DNA from: RI-92 sp037384645
Lineage (GTDB): Bacteria > Pseudomonadota > Gammaproteobacteria > UBA6429 > Thiohalophilaceae
Direction: 5' to 3'
Assembly (NCBI GenBank): GCA_037384645.1
Contig: JARRNT010000004.1
Span: 5,356 to 69,355, forward strand
Length of the DNA: 64,000 nt
Part shown: positions 8,517 through 19,567 of the stretch, one piece after another
Position numbering within the stretch: position 1 is the stretch's first letter
How the letters are laid out: each line of letters opens with the position of its first letter
Notes under the pieces: generated by a model
The model's input: only the letters and a program-made list of their open reading frames with translations
What the model was told of the DNA's origin: nothing
Databases searched by the model: none
Position numbers and translations under genes: made by a program

Positions 8517-9302
8517 CTAACGTTTGGCCGCGCGTTTGAGCCTGATGATATTATTGGGAAACTCCCGCGTGGTCACTTCCCGCTCAAAGGCCTGTGCCAC
8601 TTCCAGGATCGCGTCGCTCAAATGCGCATATTGCTTGGAAAATGGCGGCCAATAATCGCCAAGGCCGAGAGCATCATTAATAACCAGGACCTGGCCATCA
8701 CAATCCGGACCGGCGCCAATACCAATTGTCGGAATCGTGAGTTCCTGTGTAATAGACGCCGCAAGCTCGTAGGGAATATGCTCGAGCACGAGCATAAATG
8801 CGCCGGCTGCCTGGATACCCAGGGCTTCTTCACGAATCCGGCTTGCTTCCGTATCGCTACGTCCTACCTTGGCAAAACTCGTTGCAGTCTGCGGCAGTAA
8901 GCCGGTATGTCCCACCACCGCCACGCCATGCTGCACCAGGTGAGAGATAACATCGTATTTCGGCCCTTCCAGTTTTACGCTATCGGCGCCGGCAGCGAGC
9001 AGGCGTCGGGCGTGATGCAGGGCCGTCTTTGGATCCTTGTCAGTCTCGTAGGGTAAATCACCTATTATATAAGTGTCGGGTGCGCCCCGGCGTACGGCCC
9101 CGATATGGTACTCCATGTGCTCAATGGTCACCTCACGGGTGCTCTCGAATCCCATTTCCACCATGCCGACCGTATCCCCTACCAGGATGGCCGGAATACC
9201 CGCGGCAGCCAGGCTGCGCGCAACCGGGCAGGTGTAAGCCGTCAACATGGCAATTGGCGTATTGCCCTTCATCGCCAGGAAATCCTGTGTCTGTCGTTTC
9301 AT
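8517..9302 (-). CDS. panB: 3-methyl-2-oxobutanoate hydroxymethyltransferase
   Basis: Transfers a hydroxymethyl group from methylene-tetrahydrofolate to 2-ketoisovalerate to give ketopantoate for pantothenate and CoA. 261 residues, the family length. Visible signatures are MLTAYTCPVARSL, the metal-site segment ILVGDTVGMV, VKLEGP, VVGHTGLLPQ and the catalytic-Glu region LVLEHIP. panC and panD are not adjacent here. An AT-rich promoter region lies upstream (9310-9360). Confidence 0.95.
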   Translation of the reverse strand: MKRQTQDFLAMKGNTPIAMLTAYTCPVARSLAAAGIPAILVGDTVGMVEMGFESTREVTIEHMEYHIGAVRRGAPDTYIIGDLPYETDKDPKTALHHARRLLAAGADSVKLEGPKYDVISHLVQHGVAVVGHTGLLPQTATSFAKVGRSDTEASRIREEALGIQAAGAFMLVLEHIPYELAASITQELTIPTIGIGAGPDCDGQVLVINDALGLGDYWPPFSKQYAHLSDAILEVAQAFEREVTTREFPNNIIRLKRAAKR

Positions 9303-9448
9303 AATTCAGGCTCCTGTATCGTCATCACCTTAATCATATATAGTTTACAATGATTCAGCGTCAATCTAGAAGTGTTCTCAAACTGCAAAATCATCCCATA
9401 AATCAAGCGCTTCAGCTGAATAGCCTATCAATCCCGGCAGAAAAAAAT

Positions 9449-9973
9449 TTACTCCTGCATCAGTTCTCGCAGATATCTGAATAACTGGCGAGCGGCGCGG
9501 GGTGTTTGTTTGTGTGCAGATTCATGCTTCGCCGTCGCAACATACTGCTGGATTTTTTTGATATCGGCTTGCGGGTACAGGCTGATCAGTTCCTGCAACG
9601 CTGTCTCGCCTTCATTCAACAAGCGCTCCCGCCAGGTCTCCAGCTGATGCAATTGTGCCCTTGCCAACTGCCCACCCTGCTTCAACCGGTTCATCACCTC
9701 GTGCACAGGTTCCAGCTCGATATCCCGCATTAACTTACCGATAAATTGTAATTGACGACGCCTTGCTTCCCTTGCCTTCATATCCCGGCATTGCACCATG
9801 GCATCATGTAGTTTCTCCGGCAGCTCGAGTTTTTCCAGCACCTGCCTGAACTGGGCGACCGGCAACTCGACAATGTCTTTGCCCAGTGCCTGCGCCGCCT
9901 CGGCTTCACGCTTTTGTTGCTGCTTGCTCTTTCTACGGATTTCACCTGTATCCGTATCCCATTCTTCACTCAT
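9449..9973 (-). CDS. darP: ribosome biogenesis factor DarP (YjgA, DUF615)
   Basis: 174 residues from MSEEWDTDTGEIRRKSK, highly charged and helical, the whole-length pattern of DUF615 proteins, which join late 50S assembly. Diagnostic parts are DIVELPVAQF, RRRQLQFIGKLMR and a C-terminal RQLFRYLREL. The frame extends upstream to 10042, but the conserved start is the ATG at 9973. Confidence 0.9.
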   Translation of the reverse strand: MSEEWDTDTGEIRRKSKQQQKREAEAAQALGKDIVELPVAQFRQVLEKLELPEKLHDAMVQCRDMKAREARRRQLQFIGKLMRDIELEPVHEVMNRLKQGGQLARAQLHQLETWRERLLNEGETALQELISLYPQADIKKIQQYVATAKHESAHKQTPRAARQLFRYLRELMQE

Positions 9974-10385
9974 GTTCGATTTTATCCATACATTGATGCC
10001 AGATAGCGACTTTTTATTCGCCCCGGCTTTTATTACTCGCATAGACCTGGTCCACGATCAGTTTCGGCATTTTACCCCTGATATTAGCGAACTGCTTGCA
10101 GACTTTCTGTTTTGGATAGCCATATCGCCAACAGGAATACGTGACATTCGCTATCAGGGTATTTTGTTCACAAATACTCGCAAGACCAGCCCGCCTCATC
10201 GGGTACCCCGGCCCCGCTTGTATGCAGGATGATTGACATGCTTAACGAAAGTTCATTATAGCAGCTCGGACAGGCCATCCATAAACCGAAGGCAGAAAAT
10301 GGTCTCACTGCTCCGAACAGAGACATCCAGAAATTAATCTATGGCAAATTGTGAGTGACGCATTTCGTGCTGCTATATTGCCATA
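9974..10385. other. 412-bp stretch without a convincing gene
   Basis: Short open frames on both strands here have no recognisable similarity, no ribosome site and a composition like shadow frames. It presumably contains the darP promoter, but no clear -35/-10 pair or terminator was identified. Confidence 0.5.
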
Positions 10386-11267
10386 TCATTCACACATCAA
10401 GCTGCCATTAATACAGGTGACAGCGTTACCACCAACCTCAATGCGATCCGGCGCGATCGACAACTGCAGCATACCGTCACGTCCCATTAGCTGACCCTGG
10501 GTTGCCACGTACTGATTACCGATAGTGTCAACCTGGCCGGTCTCCCGGATATAAGCGGCAACACAACCATTCCCGCTGCCGCACACCGGGTCTTCGTTAA
10601 CGCCGACCGCAGGGGCAAAGGCCCTTACCTCGATCTGACTGCGGCTACCTGCAGGATACTCGCCAAAGACCACTACGCCGGTATCACCACTGGCGCGGTC
10701 CAGGGCTTGCATTTGCTGCAGGTCGGGCCTGAGTGCGAGCACGGCACTGGCATCGGCTAACTGGGCAACCAGCCAACGCGGTCCGACATCCACCCGTAGC
10801 GGCATGACACCGGGCTTCAGGCTGCACCCCAGGCTTGCCTGCAACGACTGTTGCCGCGCCGGATCCAGCCCGGTGATCGTCGGTTCCGGCAGTTCGAAGG
10901 CAATCCACTGTTCCCCCTGCGCATCCGGTTTCACGTGTAATGTCACCAGCCCGGCAGCACATTGTTGCACCAGCTTGCCCGTATGCAATTTGACCATACC
11001 GGCTTCGAGCAGGGCATGCGCCGTACCGATCGTGGGATGGCCGGCAAACGGTATTTCAGCATGTGGGGTAAAAATGCGTAACTGGTAGTCTGCCTGCGGA
11101 TCAGTAGCTGGAATGACAAAGGTAGTTTCGGACAGATTGGTCCAGTTCGCTATGGCCTGCATCTGCCTGCTGGAAAGATCCCCGGCACGCAGGATCACGG
11201 CGACCGGGTTGCCCCTGTACCCGTGACGGGTAAACACATCGACCTGACTGAAAGGGAGTTTTTGCAT
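10386..11267 (-). CDS. PhzF-family isomerase/epimerase
   Basis: 293 residues starting MQKLPFSQVDVFTRHGYRGNPVAV, with the PhzF signatures LSETTFVIP, the catalytic-Glu segment HAEIPFAGHPTIGTAHALL and the C-terminal VNEDPVCGSGNGCVAAYI. The two halves show the diaminopimelate-epimerase-like duplicated fold. No other phenazine genes are present, so this is a general PhzF-like enzyme of unknown substrate. Confidence 0.9.
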   Translation of the reverse strand: MQKLPFSQVDVFTRHGYRGNPVAVILRAGDLSSRQMQAIANWTNLSETTFVIPATDPQADYQLRIFTPHAEIPFAGHPTIGTAHALLEAGMVKLHTGKLVQQCAAGLVTLHVKPDAQGEQWIAFELPEPTITGLDPARQQSLQASLGCSLKPGVMPLRVDVGPRWLVAQLADASAVLALRPDLQQMQALDRASGDTGVVVFGEYPAGSRSQIEVRAFAPAVGVNEDPVCGSGNGCVAAYIRETGQVDTIGNQYVATQGQLMGRDGMLQLSIAPDRIEVGGNAVTCINGSLMCE

Positions 11268-11300
11268 GAGTACTGTCCTGATAAGCCTGATGCCTGGTTA

Positions 11301-11798
11301 CTATAACCGTTTTAGATAAACCAGCATCGATTCACTGTCATGCAGATATTCCGCTATCTCTCCGGCACGCTCAAACCCGCAGGCTTCATAGAAGGCGCGC
11401 GCCCTGGCAAAATCCGGATGGTCGTAGGTTTCAATAAACAGCTTGCGGTAGTCCCTCGCCCTCGCCTGCTGTTCCAGCATAGCCAGAAGCCGCCGGCCGA
11501 TTCCCTGCCGCTGGTAATCCGGATCGACCGCAAACCAGGCCAGCCACACGTTCTCGTCTGGCCCCCAGGCATAATGATGCAAACCACAAATCGCCAGCAC
11601 ATCAGTCTTCGCATGGCAGGTGTAATACTGACGGCCATCATCCAGTCCATGCGTCTGGCAGGCGAAATGTTTTTCGAACGTCCGCCTGGCCCAGTCCGCT
11701 TCGGCCTCATTCATGGCCCTGGCTATCAGCTCACAAACGGGACCGATGTCCTTTTCCTGCATCTCGCACAGGTCTGAGGCTAACAAATCAGCTGACAT
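11301..11798 (-). CDS. GNAT-family N-acetyltransferase
   Basis: About 165 residues with the acetyl-CoA-binding motif A VDPDYQRQGIGRRLLAMLEQQAR and motif B FIETYDHPDFARARAFYEACGFERAG. The substrate is unknown. The ATG at 11798 is preferred over GTG at 11807. It is separated from the upstream PhzF-type gene's stop by a short gap on the same strand and may be co-transcribed with it. Confidence 0.85.
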   Translation of the reverse strand: MSADLLASDLCEMQEKDIGPVCELIARAMNEAEADWARRTFEKHFACQTHGLDDGRQYYTCHAKTDVLAICGLHHYAWGPDENVWLAWFAVDPDYQRQGIGRRLLAMLEQQARARDYRKLFIETYDHPDFARARAFYEACGFERAGEIAEYLHDSESMLVYLKRL

Positions 11799-11994
11799 TA
11801 TTCTCACACGGTTATTTACTGGTGCAACATGATACCGACAGTTCCAATGGTAAGTACATCGATACTGCCGGAAATAGCCCGGGCCTGGAACCTGGGGCTT
11901 GCAAACAGAACCAGGCGACTGCGGCGAAGATAAAGAGAAAGGAAGTCTGGCCGAAGAATAATCTCGTCCTTCGGCCCGAAATTCGATTTAATAA

Positions 11995-12111
11995 TTATTG
12001 CATCGTCACATCAAGCGGCGTGTTCTGGTTACTGGGGCAAACCTGAATCGTATACGTCCCGACCTGTGGGCCTTTCACCTGAGCAGTGATAGTCGCGATA
12101 CAGATGACTTG
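11995..12111 (-). pseudogene. orphan C-terminal gene remnant
   Basis: A stop-to-stop frame of 38 codons ends AQVKGPQVGTYTIQVCPSNQ and then eight more residues before the stop. It reads like the end of a beta-rich secreted domain but has no start codon, and a TAG lies directly upstream. The rest of the 370-bp gap (11808-12178) shows no other gene. It may be the tail of a lost gene; the parent family was not recognised. Confidence 0.4.
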
Positions 12112-12178
12112 CTAGTAACCGGGATTCGGGATATGTTGTTGCGCTGTAAGCTGTTAACGTCGTAGCAACGGACTATTC

Positions 12179-13150
12179 ATGCAAATTACGCAGCCGTCTA
12201 CCAGTCAACGCCTCATCCATGGCCTATTGAGCTTATGTTTGCTGTTATGCAGTCGCGGCCTGTTTGCCGCCGAAGCATCGACCAAAACTCCAAACCAGAG
12301 CCCATTAAAACAACTGGAGACAGCCAAAACTTCCACGCCCGACGCGAATGGCCTGGCCGCCACCTCGTTGTCCAGACGCTGGGAACTTGATCCTTCGACC
12401 AAGCAGGGACTATGGGTAATTCGCCCGTATGAACCCATGTTCATCCTACCCGTGGTGTATTCCAGTCGCCCCAACATGACGCCCTACTCACCGACACATC
12501 CCACGGCGCCGACCGAACCGCTGCAAAAAACCGAAGCCGAATTCCAGATTAGCCTGAAGGCCAAGGCCGCCCAGAACCTCTTCGGGATGGGTGCCGATCT
12601 CTGGTTCGCCTATACCCAACAAAGCCAGTGGCAGGTCTATAACTCTGCCCATTCCTCACCTTTTCGGGAAACCGATTACATGCCGGAGGCATTCCTGTTA
12701 TTCCCCACGCATTACCAGCTGTTTGGTCTGACCGGTCGATTCTTTCGGGTTGGGGTATTGCACCAGTCCAACGGTCGCGACGACCCGTTGTCGCGCAGCT
12801 GGAATCGCGTGTATATGCAGTTCGGGTTCGAACGCGGCAACTTTACCCTGCTGGTCCGACCCTGGACGCGCATACAGGAAAAGCCGAGTAAGGATGACAA
12901 CCCCGATATTACCCACTACATGGGCTATGGCGATATCACCGCAATCTACCAGATGAGTAATTCGGAAATTACCGCAACGGCGCGGTTCAATGCCGGCAAT
13001 TTGTCGACGATCGAGACCTGGAATTTTCCCATCCATGGTCGACTCAAGGCCTACGTCAAGATCACGACCGGTTACGGCGAAACCTTGATCGACTATAACT
13101 GGCGGCAGAATACCATTGGCCTGGGAATTTCACTGGTAGACTGGCAATAA
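12179..13150 (+). CDS. pldA: outer membrane phospholipase A (OMPLA)
   Basis: 323 residues with a signal peptide (cleavage near residue 31), a Pro/Thr-rich linker to about 75 and a beta-barrel of alternating hydrophobic strands ending in an aromatic C-terminus (SLVDWQ), as outer-membrane barrels do. The catalytic triad is visible: His195 and Ser197 in HQSNGRDDP and Asn209 in RSWNRVY, with the same spacing as H142, S144 and N156 of E. coli OMPLA. It hydrolyses phospholipids in the outer leaflet when the membrane is disturbed. Confidence 0.92.
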   Translation: MQITQPSTSQRLIHGLLSLCLLLCSRGLFAAEASTKTPNQSPLKQLETAKTSTPDANGLAATSLSRRWELDPSTKQGLWVIRPYEPMFILPVVYSSRPNMTPYSPTHPTAPTEPLQKTEAEFQISLKAKAAQNLFGMGADLWFAYTQQSQWQVYNSAHSSPFRETDYMPEAFLLFPTHYQLFGLTGRFFRVGVLHQSNGRDDPLSRSWNRVYMQFGFERGNFTLLVRPWTRIQEKPSKDDNPDITHYMGYGDITAIYQMSNSEITATARFNAGNLSTIETWNFPIHGRLKAYVKITTGYGETLIDYNWRQNTIGLGISLVDWQ

Positions 13151-13154
13151 CTAC

Positions 13155-13185
13155 CGCGGAAAAGAACATGACGTTCTACTCCGCG
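13155..13185. terminator. hairpin between convergent pldA and hydrolase genes
   Basis: CGCGGA (13155-13160) pairs with TCCGCG (13180-13185), and an inner GAAC/GTTC stem closes over ATGAC. The hairpin overlaps the stop of the opposing gene and lacks a long T-tract. A shared bidirectional terminator is likely. Confidence 0.5.
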
Positions 13186-14108
13186 CCATCAAACAACGAA
13201 GCAACGATCGTCGCAAAATGGTTTATCGGCAGGGAAAAATGTCCCTCGCCGGGAACGACATGGAACACACTATCCGGGACCTGCTCCACCAGCCATTGGC
13301 CGTGTGCGAGTGGCACGAGGCTATCGCGATCACCATGCCAGCACTGCAAATTGCGAATTCGCTCCAGCGCGAATGGCCATGGCTGCCACGCCGCCTGTAA
13401 ATCCTCGACGGCACCTTTGGCGCCCTGGGCGAATGCACGACGCAAGTTGGCGGCCATGATCTCCAGCACGGCCTTGTCTGTCAGCGCGGATTTATCCGGT
13501 TCGCCATTGACCAGTGCGACCAGCCGAATGGCGTGACGACTGCAATACCTTGCGGCCAGGCTAACCAGGCCGCCCACGCTATACCGTAACAGGCGGGGCT
13601 GTTGCCCGGCCAGGTACAGGAGTAATCGAACCAGCGAACCCATCGAGTTGCGCAGTTCGGAAATATGCAATGAGCCCAGGCCACAACAAATCCGGGTAGA
13701 CAGAATGCGCTCGGGCAGCAGCGACGCACAGGCCAGTCCATAAGGCGCACCACCGGAGGCGGCAAGCACATGAAACTGCTCGAAGCCCACGGCATCGGCG
13801 AGCCGGGCAACGGTCTCGACCCAGGCCAGGTAACGATTGCCGGGTATGCCAGTACTTTGCCCGAAGCCGAACCGATCGGGGGCGACCAGGTCCACACCCA
13901 ATAGCTCGCAGGCTTGCGCCATTAATTGTGCCTCGCTGCAGGAACCGGGCAGGCCATGAAAATACATCGCGGGCAGTCCACCCTTGCGCCCGTATCGGGC
14001 ATAACCGATTGTCTGCGTACCCGCGGAAGGCAATACTGCCACATGCCGGTATGCTGGTATTTGCGTTACTGGCATCCGGGTTAAACGATCCGAGGTAATG
14101 GTAAACAC
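13176..14108 (-). CDS. alpha/beta-hydrolase
   Basis: 310 residues with the oxyanion segment HGLPGSCSEAQ, a nucleophile elbow in VLAASGGAPYGLA (A-x-S-x-G), the acid in WHGDRDSLVP and the catalytic His in GEGHFSLP. It resembles epoxide-hydrolase or esterase-like members; the substrate is unknown. The start is uncertain between GTG at 14108 and ATG at 14075. Confidence 0.85.
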   Translation of the reverse strand: MFTITSDRLTRMPVTQIPAYRHVAVLPSAGTQTIGYARYGRKGGLPAMYFHGLPGSCSEAQLMAQACELLGVDLVAPDRFGFGQSTGIPGNRYLAWVETVARLADAVGFEQFHVLAASGGAPYGLACASLLPERILSTRICCGLGSLHISELRNSMGSLVRLLLYLAGQQPRLLRYSVGGLVSLAARYCSRHAIRLVALVNGEPDKSALTDKAVLEIMAANLRRAFAQGAKGAVEDLQAAWQPWPFALERIRNLQCWHGDRDSLVPLAHGQWLVEQVPDSVFHVVPGEGHFSLPINHFATIVASLFDGAE

Positions 14109-14207
14109 ACTTGTCCGGTTAAAGCCTGTCGCGACACACGTACTTCGTTATCATCTGACTCATGAATTAAATGATTTGATCGTATCAATCTCAGGCCAAT
14201 AACAAAC

Positions 14208-14618
14208 CTAGCCTTCCCGTGCCACACAACGCTGGAATGCAGGGAGATGGTTTTCCTGGGAGGCCCGTTGTAAATTGCGATACACCTGCAGAATGTCCGC
14301 CCGGTCCGTACTCCTTAACAGGCGGGCATACATCTCGCCATTGTCAATTTCCGCTGTCACCCCGGCCTCGCACGCGGCCTTGAGCGTGGGATAGTGCTCG
14401 ACGCGGCCCGGCCACGCGTTCTTCGGGATCGGGATACCATAGTAGCCAAACAGGCGGCACAGCGCCTGGATGTGACGCGCCTCGGCGTCCCGGATGTTGA
14501 TAAAGGGCCGCACCTGGCCAAAATCCGCGATCACCTGGTCATAGGTCGCCCATGCCCGGTATTCATCATCCAGTGCCTCGTGCAGCGCATCCAGTTCGAT
14601 CTTACTGAGGTTTTGCAT
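14208..14618 (-). CDS. ferritin-like (DUF2202-type) protein
   Basis: 136 residues with EALDDEYRAWATYDQVIADFG, a pattern with Glu and Tyr spaced for a di-iron four-helix bundle, followed by AEARHIQALCRLFGYYGIPIP and later Glu-rich helices. DUF2202/rubrerythrin-like proteins may bind iron, but function is unproven. A tandem poly-TATA stretch lies upstream (14702-14719). Confidence 0.75.
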   Translation of the reverse strand: MQNLSKIELDALHEALDDEYRAWATYDQVIADFGQVRPFINIRDAEARHIQALCRLFGYYGIPIPKNAWPGRVEHYPTLKAACEAGVTAEIDNGEMYARLLRSTDRADILQVYRNLQRASQENHLPAFQRCVAREG

Positions 14619-14750
14619 AGTCCATTACCCTGTCGATGTAACCTAGTGTCCGCGACGGTGCTTATACTTTGCGCCAGACGGAAAACCATGCTGCATGCAT
14701 ATACTTAATATATATAGTAGCGACATGGCTCTCAGCTGCAAGCCACGACG

Positions 14751-15200
14751 TTAGATCCAGCGTCTTACCTGCCCGCTATAGTCACGCCAGGCCTCACCAA
14801 AGCCATCCCGCAACATCGCCTCTTCACTGCGAATAAAGACCCAATCCAGCAACACGGCAAACACGATCACTATCGGCAGGCTCACCAGCGAGCCCAGCAA
14901 AATCGCCAGACCCAAGAGGATCAATACCATGCCCAGGTACATCGGATGCCGGCTGAGGCGGTACACCCCGGTCGTCACCAGGGCCGTGGACGCTTCAAAC
15001 GGTTTTACCGTGGTGTGATTCTGTTTCAGCGCACTGTCGGCAGCAAGATTCAACCAGCTTCCCAGTCCCAAAGGTATGATACCCAACAAGGTATACGGCC
15101 AGGCAATCCATATCGCGATGGGCAGTATCCAATGCAAGGCCAGCATCAGCACGATAGCGACAAACAGGTACCTTGGCGGCAAGATATGTTGCGATTGCAT
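14751..15200 (-). CDS. isoprenylcysteine/phospholipid methyltransferase-family membrane protein
   Basis: 149 residues with four or five membrane spans and the ICMT/PEMT signature: LVTTGVYRLSRHPMYLGMVL and, near the C-terminus, EEAMLRDGFGEAWRDYSGQVRRW. Bacterial members methylate unidentified small or lipid substrates. The pseudogene fragment lies upstream of it. Confidence 0.88.
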   Translation of the reverse strand: MQSQHILPPRYLFVAIVLMLALHWILPIAIWIAWPYTLLGIIPLGLGSWLNLAADSALKQNHTTVKPFEASTALVTTGVYRLSRHPMYLGMVLILLGLAILLGSLVSLPIVIVFAVLLDWVFIRSEEAMLRDGFGEAWRDYSGQVRRWI

Positions 15201-15223
15201 TAGTAAATACTTCCCTTCCTGGC

Positions 15224-15376
15224 TTATCCATTTCCCTCAATGACCGAGTACACCGTGTTGCGCAGCGCCAGTTCACGCGGGTCACCGGTCAGGGCGGTAC
15301 TCATGCAGTTGGTGACATAGGCATAGCCAATGCCCGTTGCAGGATCCGCAAAACCCAGCGAACCACCGGAACGCGG
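15224..15376 (-). pseudogene. C-terminal remnant of a serine hydrolase (beta-lactamase family)
   Basis: On the minus strand 50 codons read SGGSLGFADPATGIGYAYVT, then NCMSTALTGDPRELALR and on to a TAA. This is the characteristic end of class C beta-lactamase/EstB-like serine hydrolases. The remaining ~350 residues are missing: one base upstream lies the stop of the Sel1 gene, so the 5' part was deleted and the junction falls exactly there. Confidence 0.75.
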
Positions 15377-15377
15377 C

Positions 15378-16115
15378 TTATTTGTGTTTTGCCAGGTAGG
15401 CATCCAGGGCGCGGGTCATGGGCCTCGACACGAGCAGTCGCTTCGTCAGTGCCTTTCCGGTTCGAATCGCCCTGGCCGGCAATTTCCTGGCCAGGGAATC
15501 CCGATATGCCGAGGCCAGGCTTTTATGCTGGTGGTGCTGCGCGACGATCAGGTTATAGAGGGCATAGGCGGCAACGCGGTTGCGCGTCACCCCCTGCCCG
15601 TGTTCATACATGACGCCCAGATTGAATTGCGCGTTCACATCGCCACGATTGGCCGCGCGGCGAAACCAGTGCATGGCCTGGTGATTGTTTCTTCGGATAC
15701 CGATGCCCTTCCAGGCCATAAAGCCCAGATTATACTGGGCCTGGGCATCGCCCTTGCTGGCCGCGTGGCGATACCATTTTGCCGCCGCTTTGTAATTCTT
15801 CGGCACACCCAGACCGTACTGGTACATGTTGCCAAGGTTCGTCTGCGCCCGGGCATAGCCACGCTCCGCGGCCCGATGCCACCACTTCGCCGTTTCCCGA
15901 TCATTTTTCCTGACACCCAGCCCCTGGTGATACATGACGCCCAGGTTGAACTGCGCCTTGACATCACCACGCCAGGCCAGGGGCCGCCAGATTTTCAACG
16001 CCGTGGCGTAATCGCCCCGGTTCGCGGCCGCGGCGCCCTGTTCAAACTGGCCGGCGAACACCTGGGTCGCAAAAAGCAAAAGTATCAGGCCAGTCAGGCA
16101 GTGTAACCGACGCAT
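15378..16115 (-). CDS. secreted Sel1-repeat protein
   Basis: 245 residues with a signal peptide (MRRLHCLTGLILLLFATQVFA) and about four Sel1 repeats of 36 residues, each with A-x-x-x-LG-x-MY-x-x-G-x-G-V and the Asn/Trp positions. Such solenoids mediate protein interactions in the periplasm. The ATG at 16115 follows GGAGTCA; the longer frame to 16145 lacks this. Its stop abuts the hydrolase remnant, so the original 3' end of this gene may have been replaced in the same deletion. Confidence 0.85.
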   Translation of the reverse strand: MRRLHCLTGLILLLFATQVFAGQFEQGAAAANRGDYATALKIWRPLAWRGDVKAQFNLGVMYHQGLGVRKNDRETAKWWHRAAERGYARAQTNLGNMYQYGLGVPKNYKAAAKWYRHAASKGDAQAQYNLGFMAWKGIGIRRNNHQAMHWFRRAANRGDVNAQFNLGVMYEHGQGVTRNRVAAYALYNLIVAQHHQHKSLASAYRDSLARKLPARAIRTGKALTKRLLVSRPMTRALDAYLAKHK

Positions 16116-16340
16116 GAATAATGACTCCTGGTCTGTGATCAACATGCGGTATCGAGGAGGTTTGTGCGTATCCCACCTTTACAGTTTAGAGAGAATTACC
16201 GAAATGGCGAGCACGTTGTTCCGCATTTGTGCTCACGCGCGCAGCTTATCGGCTGGCCGTAATGGATTCAGCGAAGGAACGCGTTTTGTGGCATAATGCG
16301 CGCCCTTTATCCTTAGCCTGACAATTCCCGAGTACTTCCC

Positions 16341-17959
16341 ATGATTACGACAGCCAATATCACCATGCAATTTGGGGCTAAGCCCTTGTTTGAAAACATC
16401 TCCGTCAAATTCGGCAATGGCAACCGCTATGGCCTGATTGGCGCCAATGGCTGCGGTAAATCCACTTTTATGAAGATCCTGGGCGGTGACCTGGAGCCCA
16501 CTTCCGGCAACGTGTCGGTCGATGAGAATGAACGCGTCGGCAAACTGCGCCAGGACCAGTTCGCCTTCGAGCACGAGACGGTGCTCGATACCGTCATCAT
16601 GGGCCATACCCGCCTGTGGCAGGTGAAGCAGGAGCGCGACCGCATCTATGCCCAGCCAGAAATGAGCGAAGAGGACGGCATGGCCGTCGCCGAGCTCGAA
16701 GTCGAGTTTGCCGAGCTCGATGGCTATACCGCCGAGGCCCGTGCCGGCGAATTATTACTGGCGCTGGATATCCCGCTGGAACAACACACCGGGTTGATGA
16801 GCGCGATCGCGCCGGGCTGGAAGCTGCGCGTATTGCTGGCGCAGGCCCTGTTCGCCGAACCCGATATCATGTTGCTGGACGAGCCGACCAACAACCTGGA
16901 CATCAACACTATTCGCTGGCTGGAAAAGGTGCTCAACGAGCGCAACAGCACCATGCTGATCATTTCGCACGATCGCCACTTCCTGAACAGCGTGTGCACC
17001 CACATGGCCGACCTCGACTACGGTGAACTGCGGGTCTATCCCGGCAATTACGACGACTACATGACCGCATCGACCCAGGCCCGCGAACGCCTGCTGGCCG
17101 ACAATGCCAAGAAGCAGGCCCAGATTGCCGAGCTGCAGACCTTCGTCAGTCGCTTTTCCGCCAACGCGTCCAAGGCCAAACAGGCCACCTCGCGGGCCAA
17201 ACAGATCGAGAAGATCCAGCTCGAAGAGGTCAAGCCGTCCAGTCGGCAAAGCCCCTTTATTCGTTTCGAGCAGGACAAGAAACTCTATCGCATCGCCCTG
17301 GAACTGGATGGGCTGAGCCAGGGTTACGACGAGGAGCCGTTATTCAGCGACCTCAACCTGCTGGCCGAAGTGGGTGAACGCATCGCCGTCATTGGCCCCA
17401 ACGGTATCGGCAAAACCACCCTGCTGCGCACCCTGGTCAGCGAGCTCAGCCCGAAGAGCGGCACGATCAAGTGGTCCGAGAACGCGAACATCGGCTATTA
17501 CGCGCAGGACCATTCCGCGGACTTCAGCCAGGACATGAACCTGTTCGAGTGGATGAGCCAGTGGAAGCAGCCCGGCGATGACGAACAGGCCGTGCGCGCA
17601 ATCCTGGGCCGCATGCTGTTTTCCCAGGATGAGATCAAGAAGTCCGTCACCAAGATCTCCGGTGGCGAACAGGGCCGCATGCTCTTCGGCAAACTCATGA
17701 TGCAAAAGCCGAACATCCTGGTGCTGGACGAACCCACCAACCACCTGGACATGGAATCCATCGAGGCCCTGAACCTGGCGCTGGAGAACTTTCCCGGCAC
17801 GCTGTTGTTTGTCAGTCACGACCGCGAATTCGTGTCGTCCCTGGCCACCCGCATCATCGAACTGTCCGCCACCGGCATCAACAACTTCCATGGCAGCTAC
17901 GAAGAATACCTGCTGGCGCAGGACAAGCTGGCAGAGACCCCGCTGCTGCAGCAACAACG

Positions 17960-17963
<4 letters not shown>
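16341..17963 (+). CDS. ybiT: ABC-F ATPase YbiT
   Basis: 540 residues, two ABC domains without membrane segments. The first has GANGCGKST and LLDEPTNNLD, the linker ARERLLADNAKKQAQIAELQ is nearly that of E. coli YbiT, and the second has GPNGIGKTT, ISGGEQGRMLFGKLMMQKPN and LDEPTNHLD. ABC-F proteins bind the ribosomal E site and modulate translation. It overlaps dbpA by four bases (ATGA). Confidence 0.93.
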
Positions 17964-19342
<1,379 letters not shown>

Positions 19343-19430
19343 CGACTCAAACAGTTTTTACTCTGACCCTGAAGTATCCTCCCAAAATTGCGATCCCCAA
19401 CTATGCCTTAATGTAGTTTGAATACTTATC

Positions 19431-19567
19431 GTCATTCCGGCGAAGGCCGGAATCCAGCTGTAAAACAGGGATCAGAGCACCATATTCTCTAATATCAGAA
19501 AGAATTTCGACCAGAACCCGCATAGCTGGTTTAGGAAGTACTTAATGAATCTCGAAGAGATTCCAAG
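19431..19567 (+). repeat. dispersed repeat: 27-bp palindromic unit plus two-hairpin element
   Basis: Bases 19431-19457 hold GTCATTCCGGCGAAGGCCGG plus AATCCAG, with a 7-bp stem. Bases 19508-19567 hold a two-hairpin element (GAACC/GGTTT with a 9-base loop at 19514-19532; AATCTC-GAA-GAGATT at 19548-19562). Both parts recur at 29801-29935 with compensating base changes. The rest of the 478-bp gap between dbpA and the response regulator shows no gene. Confidence 0.65.

Noticed and set aside
10014..10199. 61-codon minus-strand frame upstream of darP
   Set aside because: No ribosome site, no family resemblance, unusual composition.
11822..12046. 74-codon plus-strand frame between the GNAT gene and pldA
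   Set aside because: No recognisable sequence; overlaps the minus-strand gene remnant, which reads more like protein.
14702..14719. TATATA run upstream of the ferritin-like gene as a promoter
   Set aside because: A simple AT run without a -35 at the right distance; not enough to call.
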